From Candidatus Profundicultor aquiphilus (lineage in GTDB: Bacteria > Atribacterota > Atribacteria > Atribacterales > Caldatribacteriaceae): DNA of 6,627 nucleotides. The notes beneath the pieces are model-generated. The model made no database searches. It had not been told where the DNA came from and saw nothing but the letters and a program-made list of their open reading frames with translations. The stretch is taken from positions 1 to 6,627 of the forward strand of contig JABUEZ010000120.1 of the NCBI GenBank assembly GCA_013314795.1, in the 5' to 3' direction. Positions within the stretch are counted from its first letter, which is position 1; each line of letters opens with the position of its first letter. The translations under genes were made by a program, and so were the position numbers. Positions 1-5,644 of this stretch are shown here, in pieces.

Positions 1-2
1 AC

Positions 3-161
3 GTTGCTTCCATCTCGGAAGAGAATGCTGCTTCTGCCGAAGAGGTGGCCGCCTCCTCTGAGGAAGAGAATGCTGCCCTGCAGGAAGTACACGAAACGGT
101 GGGAGAGATCGTCAAAATGGCCAAGAACCTGGAGGAGGATTTGGGGCAGTTCAAAATCTGA
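3..161 (+). CDS. Methyl-accepting chemotaxis protein, C-terminal fragment (5' end outside window)
   Basis: The last 52 codons of a gene that enters from the left edge, ending in TGA at 159-161. The peptide is an unbroken Glu/Ala-rich helix containing SISEENAASAEEVAASSEEE followed by a charged tail that ends QFKI. This is the usual end of the cytoplasmic signalling domain of methyl-accepting chemotaxis proteins: the descending helix of the antiparallel coiled coil, with the Glu-Glu/Ala-Ala/Ser patches typical of the methylation helix. In that family the domain relays ligand state to the CheA kinase and is modified by CheR and CheB. There is no NWETF-type CheR tether at the end. The sensor domain, membrane segments and hairpin tip lie outside the window, so the ligand cannot be inferred. 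A perfect hairpin follows the stop directly. The family call is good; receptor class is not determinable. Confidence 0.85.
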   Translation, partial: VASISEENAASAEEVAASSEEENAALQEVHETVGEIVKMAKNLEEDLGQFKI

Positions 162-189
162 GGAAAGCCCGGGAACACCCGGGCTTTCC
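162..189. terminator. Bidirectional intrinsic terminator between convergent genes
   Basis: A perfect 12-bp inverted repeat: arm 162-173 (GGAAAGCCCGGG), loop AACA 174-177, arm 178-189. It begins one base after the chemotaxis-receptor stop and ends three bases before the stop of the convergent editing gene, so it fills nearly the whole 30-bp gap. On the plus strand the following sequence is only modestly T-rich (CATCTTTT at 195-202). On the minus strand the sequence after the arm, inside the receptor gene, reads TCAGATTTTG. Stem strength and position support termination for both genes; the lack of an immediate long U-tract is the weak point. Confidence 0.8.
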
Positions 190-191
190 AG

Positions 192-1313
192 CTACATCTT
201 TTGCAGCAAATCGAGAAACTGTGCCATGTTTTCGATTTTCCCCTGGGCAAAATGTGGTGTACGGGTTCCTCGAAAGCCGCACTCAGCAAGAAGTGCTCCC
301 ACTTTTTCTCCCCAGGACGGTGAAAGAGCACAGGAGACCAGTTGCCCCTTGTCGTTATAGAGCAGGGAAGAAATGCCTTTTTCCTGGAGTTTCTTGACAA
401 TCATTCGTAGGTCCTCAAAGTCGCAGGAAAGAGATCTCACGATGCTTTTTCCTTCTACCTTCGTTTCAGCCTGATTTTCAAGAAGCAAAGCCCGAGTTTC
501 GTTCAGTTCTTCCCGCAGGTTTCGCACCTCTTCTTCTAAGTTTTCCCTTTTTTCCACAAGGCGCGTTGCCCCCTCCACAAGATCATTCCCTAGCATGGTG
601 TGGAGGGTGTCCAATGTTTTGACTCCTTCACGAAAGGCTTTTTCCAGTTTCCCTCCGGCCAAAAATTCAATGCGCCAGAAATCCCTGTTTTTACGGTAAA
701 ACCGCACAATGGCAAAACAACCGATGTATCCCGTATCCTTGACATGTAATCCTCCACAGGGATTCCGATCCAGCCCCGGAATCTCCACGATTCGGGTGCA
801 TGCATTTTCCCAGTATACGCGCACCGGAAGTCGTTCCCGGATGAAGGCCCGCACTTTGGCTTCGACATCATTAAGAAGGAGAGGGGAAAGCTCATCCTGG
901 CAGGGCACTTCAATTTTAATCCGGTCGGGCAAAATCGAAAAGCCGGTGGTGGAGAGAGCGTAATCCCGTTCCAAAACGGCCGAGAACAGGTGCTGGGCGG
1001 TGTGCTGTTCACACATCAGACGACGCCATTCTTCGTCGACATGCATGACCACCTTTTCGCCCCCCACGGGTTCCCGTCCCTCTATCTTTCCCCAGTGCCA
1101 GATTTCCCCGTCTTCTTCCCTGGTTTCCTCAACCTGCATCCACCACCGCTCACCCTGAATGAGACCCCGATCGGCGGGCTGCCCCCCTCCTTCAGGGAAA
1201 AAGATGGTCTGGGGAAAGGAAAGGCCAATTTTCCCCTTTCCCTTTCGAACCTGCGAAACGGTGGTCTCCAGTGTGGTCTTCTCCTGGTTCAGGTAAAAAA
1301 TCTTTTCCGTCAT
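192..1313 (-). CDS. alaX: AlaX-type alanyl-tRNA editing protein (long form with DHHA1 domain)
   Basis: A 373-residue stand-alone relative of the alanyl-tRNA synthetase editing region. It should hydrolyse tRNA(Ala) mischarged with serine or glycine in the cytoplasm, in trans to AlaRS. The N-terminal beta-barrel carries FFPEGGGQPADRG (38-50). The editing core carries HTAQH (104-108) and CGGLH (186-190), which together supply the expected zinc ligands H104, H108, C186 and H190. A charged coiled coil runs about 252-285. The C-terminal DHHA1-like part (about 288-373) contains a GTRTPHFAQGK motif (349-359), a degenerate form of the GGG-containing AlaRS signature. The catalytic aminoacylation core is absent, so it is not a truncated AlaRS. 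ATG at 1311-1313 is chosen because the N-terminus MTEKIFYLNQ fits the family; the Shine-Dalgarno is poor (see promoter entry). It converges on the chemotaxis receptor and is divergent from the response regulator. Confidence 0.9.
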   Translation of the reverse strand: MTEKIFYLNQEKTTLETTVSQVRKGKGKIGLSFPQTIFFPEGGGQPADRGLIQGERWWMQVEETREEDGEIWHWGKIEGREPVGGEKVVMHVDEEWRRLMCEQHTAQHLFSAVLERDYALSTTGFSILPDRIKIEVPCQDELSPLLLNDVEAKVRAFIRERLPVRVYWENACTRIVEIPGLDRNPCGGLHVKDTGYIGCFAIVRFYRKNRDFWRIEFLAGGKLEKAFREGVKTLDTLHTMLGNDLVEGATRLVEKRENLEEEVRNLREELNETRALLLENQAETKVEGKSIVRSLSCDFEDLRMIVKKLQEKGISSLLYNDKGQLVSCALSPSWGEKVGALLAECGFRGTRTPHFAQGKIENMAQFLDLLQKM

Positions 1314-1321
1314 TTTTTCTA

Positions 1322-1350
1322 AAGGTAGACGAAAATTAGGAATCCGTCAA
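1322..1350 (-). promoter_or_regulatory. Candidate promoter of the AlaX-type gene
   Basis: On the minus strand a good -35 (TTGACG, plus-strand 1345-1350) lies 17 bp from a poor -10 (TACCTT, plus-strand 1322-1327). The -10 ends 8 bp before the ATG. If used, the mRNA would start almost at the start codon, which matches the absence of a clear Shine-Dalgarno in the bases just before it. The -35 is convincing; the -10 matches only three of six consensus bases, so this is tentative. Confidence 0.35.
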
Positions 1351-1375
1351 GGAAAAAAATAGGAAAATCGTCCTA

Positions 1376-1404
1376 TGGAAAAAACGAAGGACTATTTTTA
1401 TACT
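1376..1404 (+). promoter_or_regulatory. Candidate sigma-70-type promoter of the response regulator
   Basis: TGGAAA (1376-1381) and TATACT (1399-1404) are separated by 17 bp, matching consensus at 4/6 and 5/6 positions in an AT-rich stretch. Transcription would begin near 1411, just ahead of the Shine-Dalgarno at 1412-1421. This promoter overlaps the upstream in-frame ATG at 1375 and is a reason for preferring the downstream GTG start. Confidence 0.5.
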
Positions 1405-1411
1405 ATTTTCC

Positions 1412-1421
1412 AAGGAAGGAG
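1412..1421 (+). promoter_or_regulatory. Ribosome binding site that sets the GTG start of the response regulator
   Basis: AAGGAAGGAG ends 10 bases before GTG at 1432. It is a much stronger Shine-Dalgarno than the AGGAAAA before the alternative ATG at 1375, and it lies just downstream of the predicted transcription start. Confidence 0.6.
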
Positions 1422-1431
1422 AATCTGTATC

Positions 1432-1815
1432 GTGGAGACTTTGACCAAAGAGAAGACCATAAAAGTGTTTCTGGTAGATGATAATCCCTTTCTCCTTGAT
1501 AGTTTGCAGTTTCTTCTGGAAAGACAGGGAGACTTGAAAGTGGTGGGGAAGAGTTTACGGGGGAAGGGGGTACTCCCAAAGCTCAAACGGGCCAAACCCG
1601 ATGTGGTGGTCCTGGATGTCCGTCTGGGTGATTCTGATGGGCTTTTGCTTCTGGAGAAAATCCGCCAGAACTTACCTTTACCGGTGGTCATGCTCAGCAT
1701 GTACGAAGAGTACCGGGAGTATGCCCTGCGCCTGGGTGCCTTTGCCTACCTGGTCAAAGGCAAAGACCTGGAAGAACTCTACCAGACCCTCCGTTTAGCC
1801 ACTCTCTCTTTATAA
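1432..1815 (+). CDS. Stand-alone response regulator receiver protein
   Basis: A 127-residue CheY-like receiver domain with no output domain. All phosphorylation-site residues are present, counted from the GTG start: the acidic pair D16-D17 in FLVDDNP, phosphoacceptor D62 in VVVLDVRLGDSDG, the conserved Ser S89 in VVMLSMYEE, aromatic Y106 and the invariant lysine K109 in AYLVKG. The LSMYEEYREYALRLGAFAYLVKG segment is closest to NarL/LuxR-type receivers, but the usual C-terminal helix-turn-helix is missing and the stop is followed by only 77 bases before glmS. It probably relays phosphate or binds a partner protein rather than DNA. No histidine kinase is visible nearby, so it is an orphan here. 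The frame also has an ATG at 1375, adding 19 residues (146 total), but that part overlaps the likely promoter. Domain call sure; start moderately sure; partner unknown. Confidence 0.85.
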   Translation: METLTKEKTIKVFLVDDNPFLLDSLQFLLERQGDLKVVGKSLRGKGVLPKLKRAKPDVVVLDVRLGDSDGLLLLEKIRQNLPLPVVMLSMYEEYREYALRLGAFAYLVKGKDLEELYQTLRLATLSL

Positions 1816-1892
1816 CTTCCTGCGACATTCTTGCCGGCGACTCCGCTTTGTAGTAAGCTCAAAAGAAAACACCACCTGCGGAGGAAAACATC

Positions 1893-3707
1893 ATGTGTGG
1901 AATCATTGGATATACAGGTCAGCGGAGAGCGATTCCTCTTCTTCTGCAAGCGCTAAAGAGACTGGAGTACCGGGGTTATGATTCGGCAGGAATTGCCATC
2001 GTGGAAAAGGGAACCTTACAGGTTTTCCGCAAAAAGGGGAAAATCAAAGAGCTGGAACAGGAACTGGAGGGAAAAGAGTGGGTAACCTCTTTTGGTATCG
2101 GCCATACCCGCTGGGCCACCCACGGAATCCCCTCCGACCACAACGCCCATCCCCACTGTGACTGCCAGAAAACCATTGCTCTCGTGCATAACGGTATCAT
2201 TGAGAACTATAAATCTCTGAAAGAAATGCTCCTGCGGGAGGGGCACGTTTTCTCCTCCGATACCGACACCGAAGTGATCGCTCACCTTCTGGAAGGGGAA
2301 GGCTCACCGAAAGAACGTCTCCTGAGAACCGTTTCACTACTGGAGGGATCTTTTGCCCTGTGCATTCTCTTTACCGAAGAAGAAGGGGTGCTTTATGGAG
2401 TGCGCAAATCCAGCCCCCTGATTCTGGGGGTCGGCGAAGGGGAATATTTCCTGAGCTCTGATATCCCCGCTTTTCTGGAATACACCCGTTCAGCGGTGTT
2501 GCTGGACGATGGGGAGGTGGTTCGGGTCGACCGAAGTGGTTTTACGGTTTTTGACTTCCAAGGGCAAGCCAAGGACAAAAAGCCTATTACCATCCCCTGG
2601 GATCCAGTCAGTGCCGAAAAAGGCGGCTTCAAGCACTTCATGTTAAAGGAAATCCATGAAGAACCACGGGTTTTTGAGGACACCCTGGCCGGAAGAATCG
2701 ACTTCCACAAGCAGACTGTGGCGCTGGAAGAGCTTGAAAACCTGCCATTTTCGAGTGTGCGGAGAGTCACCATTGTGGCCTGCGGAACCGCCTGCCATGC
2801 CGGTATGTTAGGGAAAATTTATCTTGAAACCCTGGCCCGGTTACCGGTAGCGGTGGAATACGCCTCGGAATTCCGCTACCAGGAACCGCTTCTTCAGGAC
2901 ACTTTAGTCATCGCCATTTCTCAGTCCGGCGAGACTGCCGATACCCTCCGGGCGGTGGAACTGGCCCGAGAACAAGGCGCTCGGATTCTTTCGGTATGCA
3001 ACGTCCTGGGAAGTTCCCTCACCCGGATTTCCGACTGGGTCCTGTACACCCGGGCCGGTCTTGAAATCAGCGTGGCTTCGACCAAGGCATTCCTGGGGCA
3101 GGTGACGGTCCTCTTGCTCCTCTCCCTATTCCTGGGGGAAAAGAGGGGAGTTCTTGCGCCGGAAAGACAAGAGTCGCTCCTTAGGGAACTTCTGTCTCTT
3201 CCCCGCAAAATGAACCAGATTCTGAAAGAAGAACAGTCCATCCACGAAATAGCCCGCCAGTACTACCGGCACCAAAATTTCTTCTACCTGGGAAGGGGCC
3301 TTCTCTATCCGCTGGCCCTGGAAGGAGCGCTGAAACTCAAGGAAATCTCCTATGCCTACGCCGAGGGACTGAGCGCCGGGGAAATGAAGCACGGTCCCAT
3401 CGCTCTGGTGGGACCGGATCTTGTCAGTATAGTGCTGGTGGGGGAGGGGGAACGAAGAATCAAAATGCTTGGAAACATCGAAGAAATCAGGGCCCGACAG
3501 GGGAAAATCATCGCTGTAGCCAGCGAAAATGATACCGAAGTGAAAGAAAAGGTGGACTTCTTTATCCCCATTCCCCCTACATCGGAATTTTTGAGCCCGC
3601 TTCTTGCCATCATCCCTTTGCAACTCTTTGCTTACTACATGGCCTTAGAGCGGGGGTGCGACATCGACCAACCACGGAATCTGGCCAAAAGCGTGACGGT
3701 AGAGTAA
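1893..3707 (+). CDS. glmS: Glutamine--fructose-6-phosphate aminotransferase (isomerizing)
   Basis: Full-length GlmS of 604 residues (family about 600-610). It converts fructose-6-phosphate and glutamine into glucosamine-6-phosphate and glutamate, the first step toward UDP-GlcNAc for peptidoglycan and lipopolysaccharide; cytoplasmic. The type-2 glutaminase domain (2-about 225) starts MCGIIGYTG with nucleophile Cys2 and has RLEYRGYDSAGIA (23-35), HTRWATHG (71-78), NGIIENY (100-106) and SDTDTE (122-127). The first SIS domain (about 285-420) has CGTACHA (297-303) and the phosphosugar loop SQSGET (343-348). The second SIS domain (about 450-595) has E484 and H500 in the LKEISY and MKHGP motifs. The end DIDQPRNLAKSVTVE carries K599, equivalent to the E. 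coli active-site lysine five residues from its C-terminus. GGAGGA (1880-1885) lies 7 bases before ATG. No clear promoter is seen in the 77-base gap, so read-through from the response regulator is possible. Confidence 0.98.
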   Translation: MCGIIGYTGQRRAIPLLLQALKRLEYRGYDSAGIAIVEKGTLQVFRKKGKIKELEQELEGKEWVTSFGIGHTRWATHGIPSDHNAHPHCDCQKTIALVHNGIIENYKSLKEMLLREGHVFSSDTDTEVIAHLLEGEGSPKERLLRTVSLLEGSFALCILFTEEEGVLYGVRKSSPLILGVGEGEYFLSSDIPAFLEYTRSAVLLDDGEVVRVDRSGFTVFDFQGQAKDKKPITIPWDPVSAEKGGFKHFMLKEIHEEPRVFEDTLAGRIDFHKQTVALEELENLPFSSVRRVTIVACGTACHAGMLGKIYLETLARLPVAVEYASEFRYQEPLLQDTLVIAISQSGETADTLRAVELAREQGARILSVCNVLGSSLTRISDWVLYTRAGLEISVASTKAFLGQVTVLLLLSLFLGEKRGVLAPERQESLLRELLSLPRKMNQILKEEQSIHEIARQYYRHQNFFYLGRGLLYPLALEGALKLKEISYAYAEGLSAGEMKHGPIALVGPDLVSIVLVGEGERRIKMLGNIEEIRARQGKIIAVASENDTEVKEKVDFFIPIPPTSEFLSPLLAIIPLQLFAYYMALERGCDIDQPRNLAKSVTVE

Positions 3708-3771
3708 CCCATTGTTTCAGGTTACCCAGCATGGGGATACCTTGCCTTATTGCGAGCACGAGAGATAAAAG

Positions 3772-3781
3772 AGGGGAGAGG
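3772..3781 (+). promoter_or_regulatory. Ribosome binding site that sets a TTG start
   Basis: AGGGGAGAGG, with its GGAG core (3775-3778) 8 bases before TTG at 3787. An in-frame TAA at 3766-3768 excludes any earlier start, and the next in-frame ATG falls after the first membrane segment, so TTG is the only sensible start. Confidence 0.7.
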
Positions 3782-3786
3782 TTACG

Positions 3787-4341
3787 TTGAGCGGTTTTGA
3801 CTGGTACAGTTTCGTTTTTCTGCCCTTTATCATTTTTGCTTCCCGGGTGGCTGATGTGAGTCTGGGAACCATGCGGATTATCCTCACTTCCCGGGGAAAA
3901 AGAAACATTGCCCCCCTTCTGGGGTTCGCCGAGGTGTTGCTCTGGATTGTGGTGGTGAGTCGGCTTGTTACCCGCTCCCACACGCCCCTGGCCTTCCTGG
4001 GGTATGCCGCCGGCTTTGCTCTGGGGAATTTTCTGGGTATTTACATCGAGGAGTGGTTTGCCATGGGCCACGTCATTGTGCGGGTGATCCTGCAGAGAGG
4101 GGGAGAAGAACTCTTTAAGGCTCTTCAAGCAGCACGGTGTGGAGTCACCATGTTCGATGGCCTGGGGAGCCGCGGTCCGGTGAAGCTCATCTTCACCATT
4201 GTGCGCCGTAAGGACTTACGGAGTGTCATCAATATCATTAATACCGTGTGTCCCGGGGCATTCTTTTCGGTGGAGGACGTTCGCACTGCCCAGGCAGGCA
4301 TCTTTCCACCTCCTTCGTTTCCTCAGGAAAAACGGACGTAG
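3787..4341 (+). CDS. UPF0316 family membrane protein (DUF5698 plus DUF2179)
   Basis: A 184-residue integral membrane protein resembling the UPF0316/YebE family. About three hydrophobic helices (roughly 7-20, 41-60, 68-88) form the N-terminal membrane part, which contains the family-like stretches ASRVADVSLGTMRI (18-31), GFAEVLLWI (46-54) and GYAAGFALGNFLGIYIEE (72-89). The soluble C-terminal DUF2179 domain (about 95-165) has a Gly-rich GLGSRGPVKLIF stretch, an IVRRKDL segment and PGAFFSVEDVR (156-166). The C-terminal 18 residues are Pro-rich and variable. The biochemical role of the family is not known to me; a small-ligand or regulatory role for DUF2179 is conjecture. Translation starts at TTG. 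It lies 79 bases after glmS and could be co-transcribed with it; the gap holds no strong terminator. Family assignment is solid, function unassigned. Confidence 0.88.
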   Translation: MSGFDWYSFVFLPFIIFASRVADVSLGTMRIILTSRGKRNIAPLLGFAEVLLWIVVVSRLVTRSHTPLAFLGYAAGFALGNFLGIYIEEWFAMGHVIVRVILQRGGEELFKALQAARCGVTMFDGLGSRGPVKLIFTIVRRKDLRSVINIINTVCPGAFFSVEDVRTAQAGIFPPPSFPQEKRT

Positions 4342-4362
4342 TCTTGACAGGCCTGATATAAT
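4333..4362 (+). promoter_or_regulatory. Extended -10 promoter of the HAD phosphatase gene
   Basis: A perfect TATAAT at 4357-4362 is preceded by TG at 4354-4355, giving the extended -10 form TGnTATAAT. The best -35 at normal distance is only CGGACG (4333-4338, 18 bp spacing, 3/6). The predicted start near 4369-4370 leaves a leader of about 27 bases that contains the Shine-Dalgarno AAGGAG (4386-4391). A perfect TTGACA (4344-4349) sits only 7 bp from the -10 and cannot act as its -35. The promoter overlaps the last codons and stop of the preceding gene. Confidence 0.7.
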
Positions 4363-4396
4363 GAGAAGCTGAAACAGAAAAGCACAAGGAGCAACA

Positions 4397-5080
4397 ATGA
4401 TTCAAGCTGTTATTTTCGATATCGATGGAACCATTACCGATACCAATCCGGTTTTCCTGAAAGCTCTGCAGAAAACCTACCTTGAGTTTCTGAGCGAGGA
4501 AAAACCCCTTTCTTTCTTTTATTTCACGCTGGGGATTCCCAGCCCCGAGACCATGGTCCGCCTTGGAGTCCCCAAGGAAGAACGGGTTCGGTTCCGGGAT
4601 CGCTGGCAGGAGTTAATCCGGGAGTTGATGCCCGAAGCCCGGCTTTTCCCGGGAATGGTGGAAACGCTCGAAACTCTGACCAGAATGGAAATTCCTCTTG
4701 CGCTGGTAACGTCCAAAATCAAAGAAGAGATGACCTACGAATTCGACAACTTCGGAATCAACCATTTCTTCGCTGTCACCGTTTGTGCCGACGATGTGGC
4801 ACACCCCAAACCCGCCCCTGATGCGCTTTTGCTTGCCCTCGAAAAGCTTTCAGTAACCAGAGAACAGGCTATTTTCGTCGGAGAAAGCATTTACGATATC
4901 AAGGCGGCCAAAAATGCTCAGGTTCCTTTCGCTTTTGCCCAGTGGGGAGCAATAGCCCCGCAGGAAGTCCTGAACCTCAACCCCGATTATGTGCTCAAAG
5001 CCCCTTTTGACCTTCTGCAGCTCATCAAAACAGAAAATCAGGTGGAGACCCGCAGAATCGGTCTCCACACTGTTTCTTGA
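4397..5080 (+). CDS. HAD-superfamily phosphatase (phosphoglycolate phosphatase / PpaX-like)
   Basis: A 227-residue cytoplasmic hydrolase of the haloacid dehalogenase superfamily, subclass with an alpha-helical cap. Motif I is FDIDGTITDT (7-16) with nucleophile D8 and general acid D10. The cap spans about 17-80. Motif II is LVTSK (103-107), motif III is the lysine K138 in HPKPAPD (136-142), and motif IV is VGESIYDIKAA (161-171), where E163 replaces the usual first Asp and D167 is kept. These residues coordinate Mg2+ and form the aspartyl-phosphate intermediate in this superfamily. Closest in appearance to phosphoglycolate phosphatases and PpaX-type pyrophosphatases, but HAD substrates cannot be read from sequence. 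AAGGAG lies 5 bases before ATG. The gene has its own promoter. Its last nine-plus codons form a terminator hairpin, so the tail after about residue 213 is probably not part of the fold. It abuts the convergent gene without a gap. Confidence 0.9.
   Translation: MIQAVIFDIDGTITDTNPVFLKALQKTYLEFLSEEKPLSFFYFTLGIPSPETMVRLGVPKEERVRFRDRWQELIRELMPEARLFPGMVETLETLTRMEIPLALVTSKIKEEMTYEFDNFGINHFFAVTVCADDVAHPKPAPDALLLALEKLSVTREQAIFVGESIYDIKAAKNAQVPFAFAQWGAIAPQEVLNLNPDYVLKAPFDLLQLIKTENQVETRRIGLHTVS
5042..5078. terminator. Bidirectional terminator embedded in the 3' end of the HAD gene
   Basis: A perfect 9-bp inverted repeat, GTGGAGACC (5042-5050) and GGTCTCCAC (5060-5068), with a 9-base loop. On the plus strand it is followed by ACTGTTTCTT (5069-5078). 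On the minus strand it is followed by CTGATTTTCTGTTTTG, a better U-rich tail. It encodes residues V216-H224 of the HAD protein and lies 13 bases beyond the stop of the minus-strand gene, so it can end both convergent transcripts. Confidence 0.7.
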
Positions 5081-5584
5081 TCACTTACCTTTCTTCCCCC
5101 AGGTTAGCGTCTTGGTCCCTTTGGCCAGAACTTCGCGCAGAGCATAGCCTCTTTTTGAAATTTCCCCTCTGACGTCCTCCGTCTGCCACTCCTCGAAAGA
5201 GGTAATTTTCTTTCCGTAGATGTACACCACAACGCTCTTTTCTTCCACAAATTCCGGGAGTTCCTGGTTCACGCCTTCTACCAGGTTCACAAGGTGAAAA
5301 TCGCTTTTGCGGAGGAGAAAACTGAAGGTCTGCTGAGGGGTACTGCAGGACATCGGTAAAGGCTGGGTGGTGTAATCCCTTCCATCGTAGTTGGCAATGG
5401 CTTCCAGGTAAGCTTCACCACTTCCATCCGAAGCAAGTTCCACGGTGATTCTGACCAGTGTCTCCGTGCCATATCTTTCAAAGTCGATGCTTTTCACTAC
5501 CGCCTTTTCCACTTTGGCAAAAGCAAAAGAAGTAAAAAGAAGGATAAAAGCAAGAACCAAACCCGTAACCCAGATTTTTCTCAT
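5081..5584 (-). CDS. Secreted protein of unknown function
   Basis: 167 residues with a classical signal peptide: MRK, a hydrophobic core (about 5-20) and an AFA cleavage site after residue 23, leaving a mature protein of about 144 residues. I do not recognise the family. The mature part looks rich in alternating hydrophobic and polar stretches (VRITVEL 45-51, KSVVVYIYGKKI 116-127), suggesting a beta-sandwich. It has one cysteine (C80), so no internal disulfide, and no lipobox: the cleavage site is Ala-Lys, not Cys. The C-terminus is basic (TWGKKGK). GGAGG (plus-strand 5593-5597) lies 8 bases before ATG. It is 60 bases downstream of the M23 peptidase on the same strand, with no strong terminator between, so an envelope role with that peptidase is a reasonable inference. 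A -10-like TAAAAT (plus-strand 5612-5617) has no matching -35. Confidence 0.75.
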   Translation of the reverse strand: MRKIWVTGLVLAFILLFTSFAFAKVEKAVVKSIDFERYGTETLVRITVELASDGSGEAYLEAIANYDGRDYTTQPLPMSCSTPQQTFSFLLRKSDFHLVNLVEGVNQELPEFVEEKSVVVYIYGKKITSFEEWQTEDVRGEISKRGYALREVLAKGTKTLTWGKKGK

Positions 5585-5644
5585 ACCACATTCCTCCCTC
5601 TTTTTTTCCTTATTTTACTGCGGTAATTGTTTTGAAGTTCCCCT

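Noticed and set aside
17..76. 15-base exact direct repeat (17-31 and 62-76) in the chemotaxis-receptor gene
   Set aside because: Explained by the Glu-Glu-Asn-Ala-Ala pattern repeating in a low-complexity coiled coil; the 45-base offset is not a multiple of the heptad and nothing suggests a mobile or regulatory repeat.
1831..1856. Promoter for glmS (TTGCCG with TAGTAA)
   Set aside because: The spacing is only 14 bp and the -10 is poor; no arrangement in the gap gives a convincing pair.
1816..1892. glmS ribozyme upstream of glmS
   Set aside because: The gap is only 77 bases, too short for the ribozyme core with its pseudoknots, and the RR gene precedes it directly. No matching structure is visible.
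3126..3623. Minus-strand open frame opposite glmS
   Set aside because: Lies wholly inside the unambiguous glmS coding sequence and has no protein-like domain features.
3704..3725. Terminator after glmS (GTAACC ... GGTTAC)
   Set aside because: Only a 6-bp stem with a 10-base loop, overlapping the stop codon and lacking a T-tract; too weak to call.
3742..3769. Promoter for the UPF0316 gene (TTGCCT-16-GATAAA)
   Set aside because: Both hexamers match only 4/6, and the implied start would fall within the Shine-Dalgarno, removing part of it.
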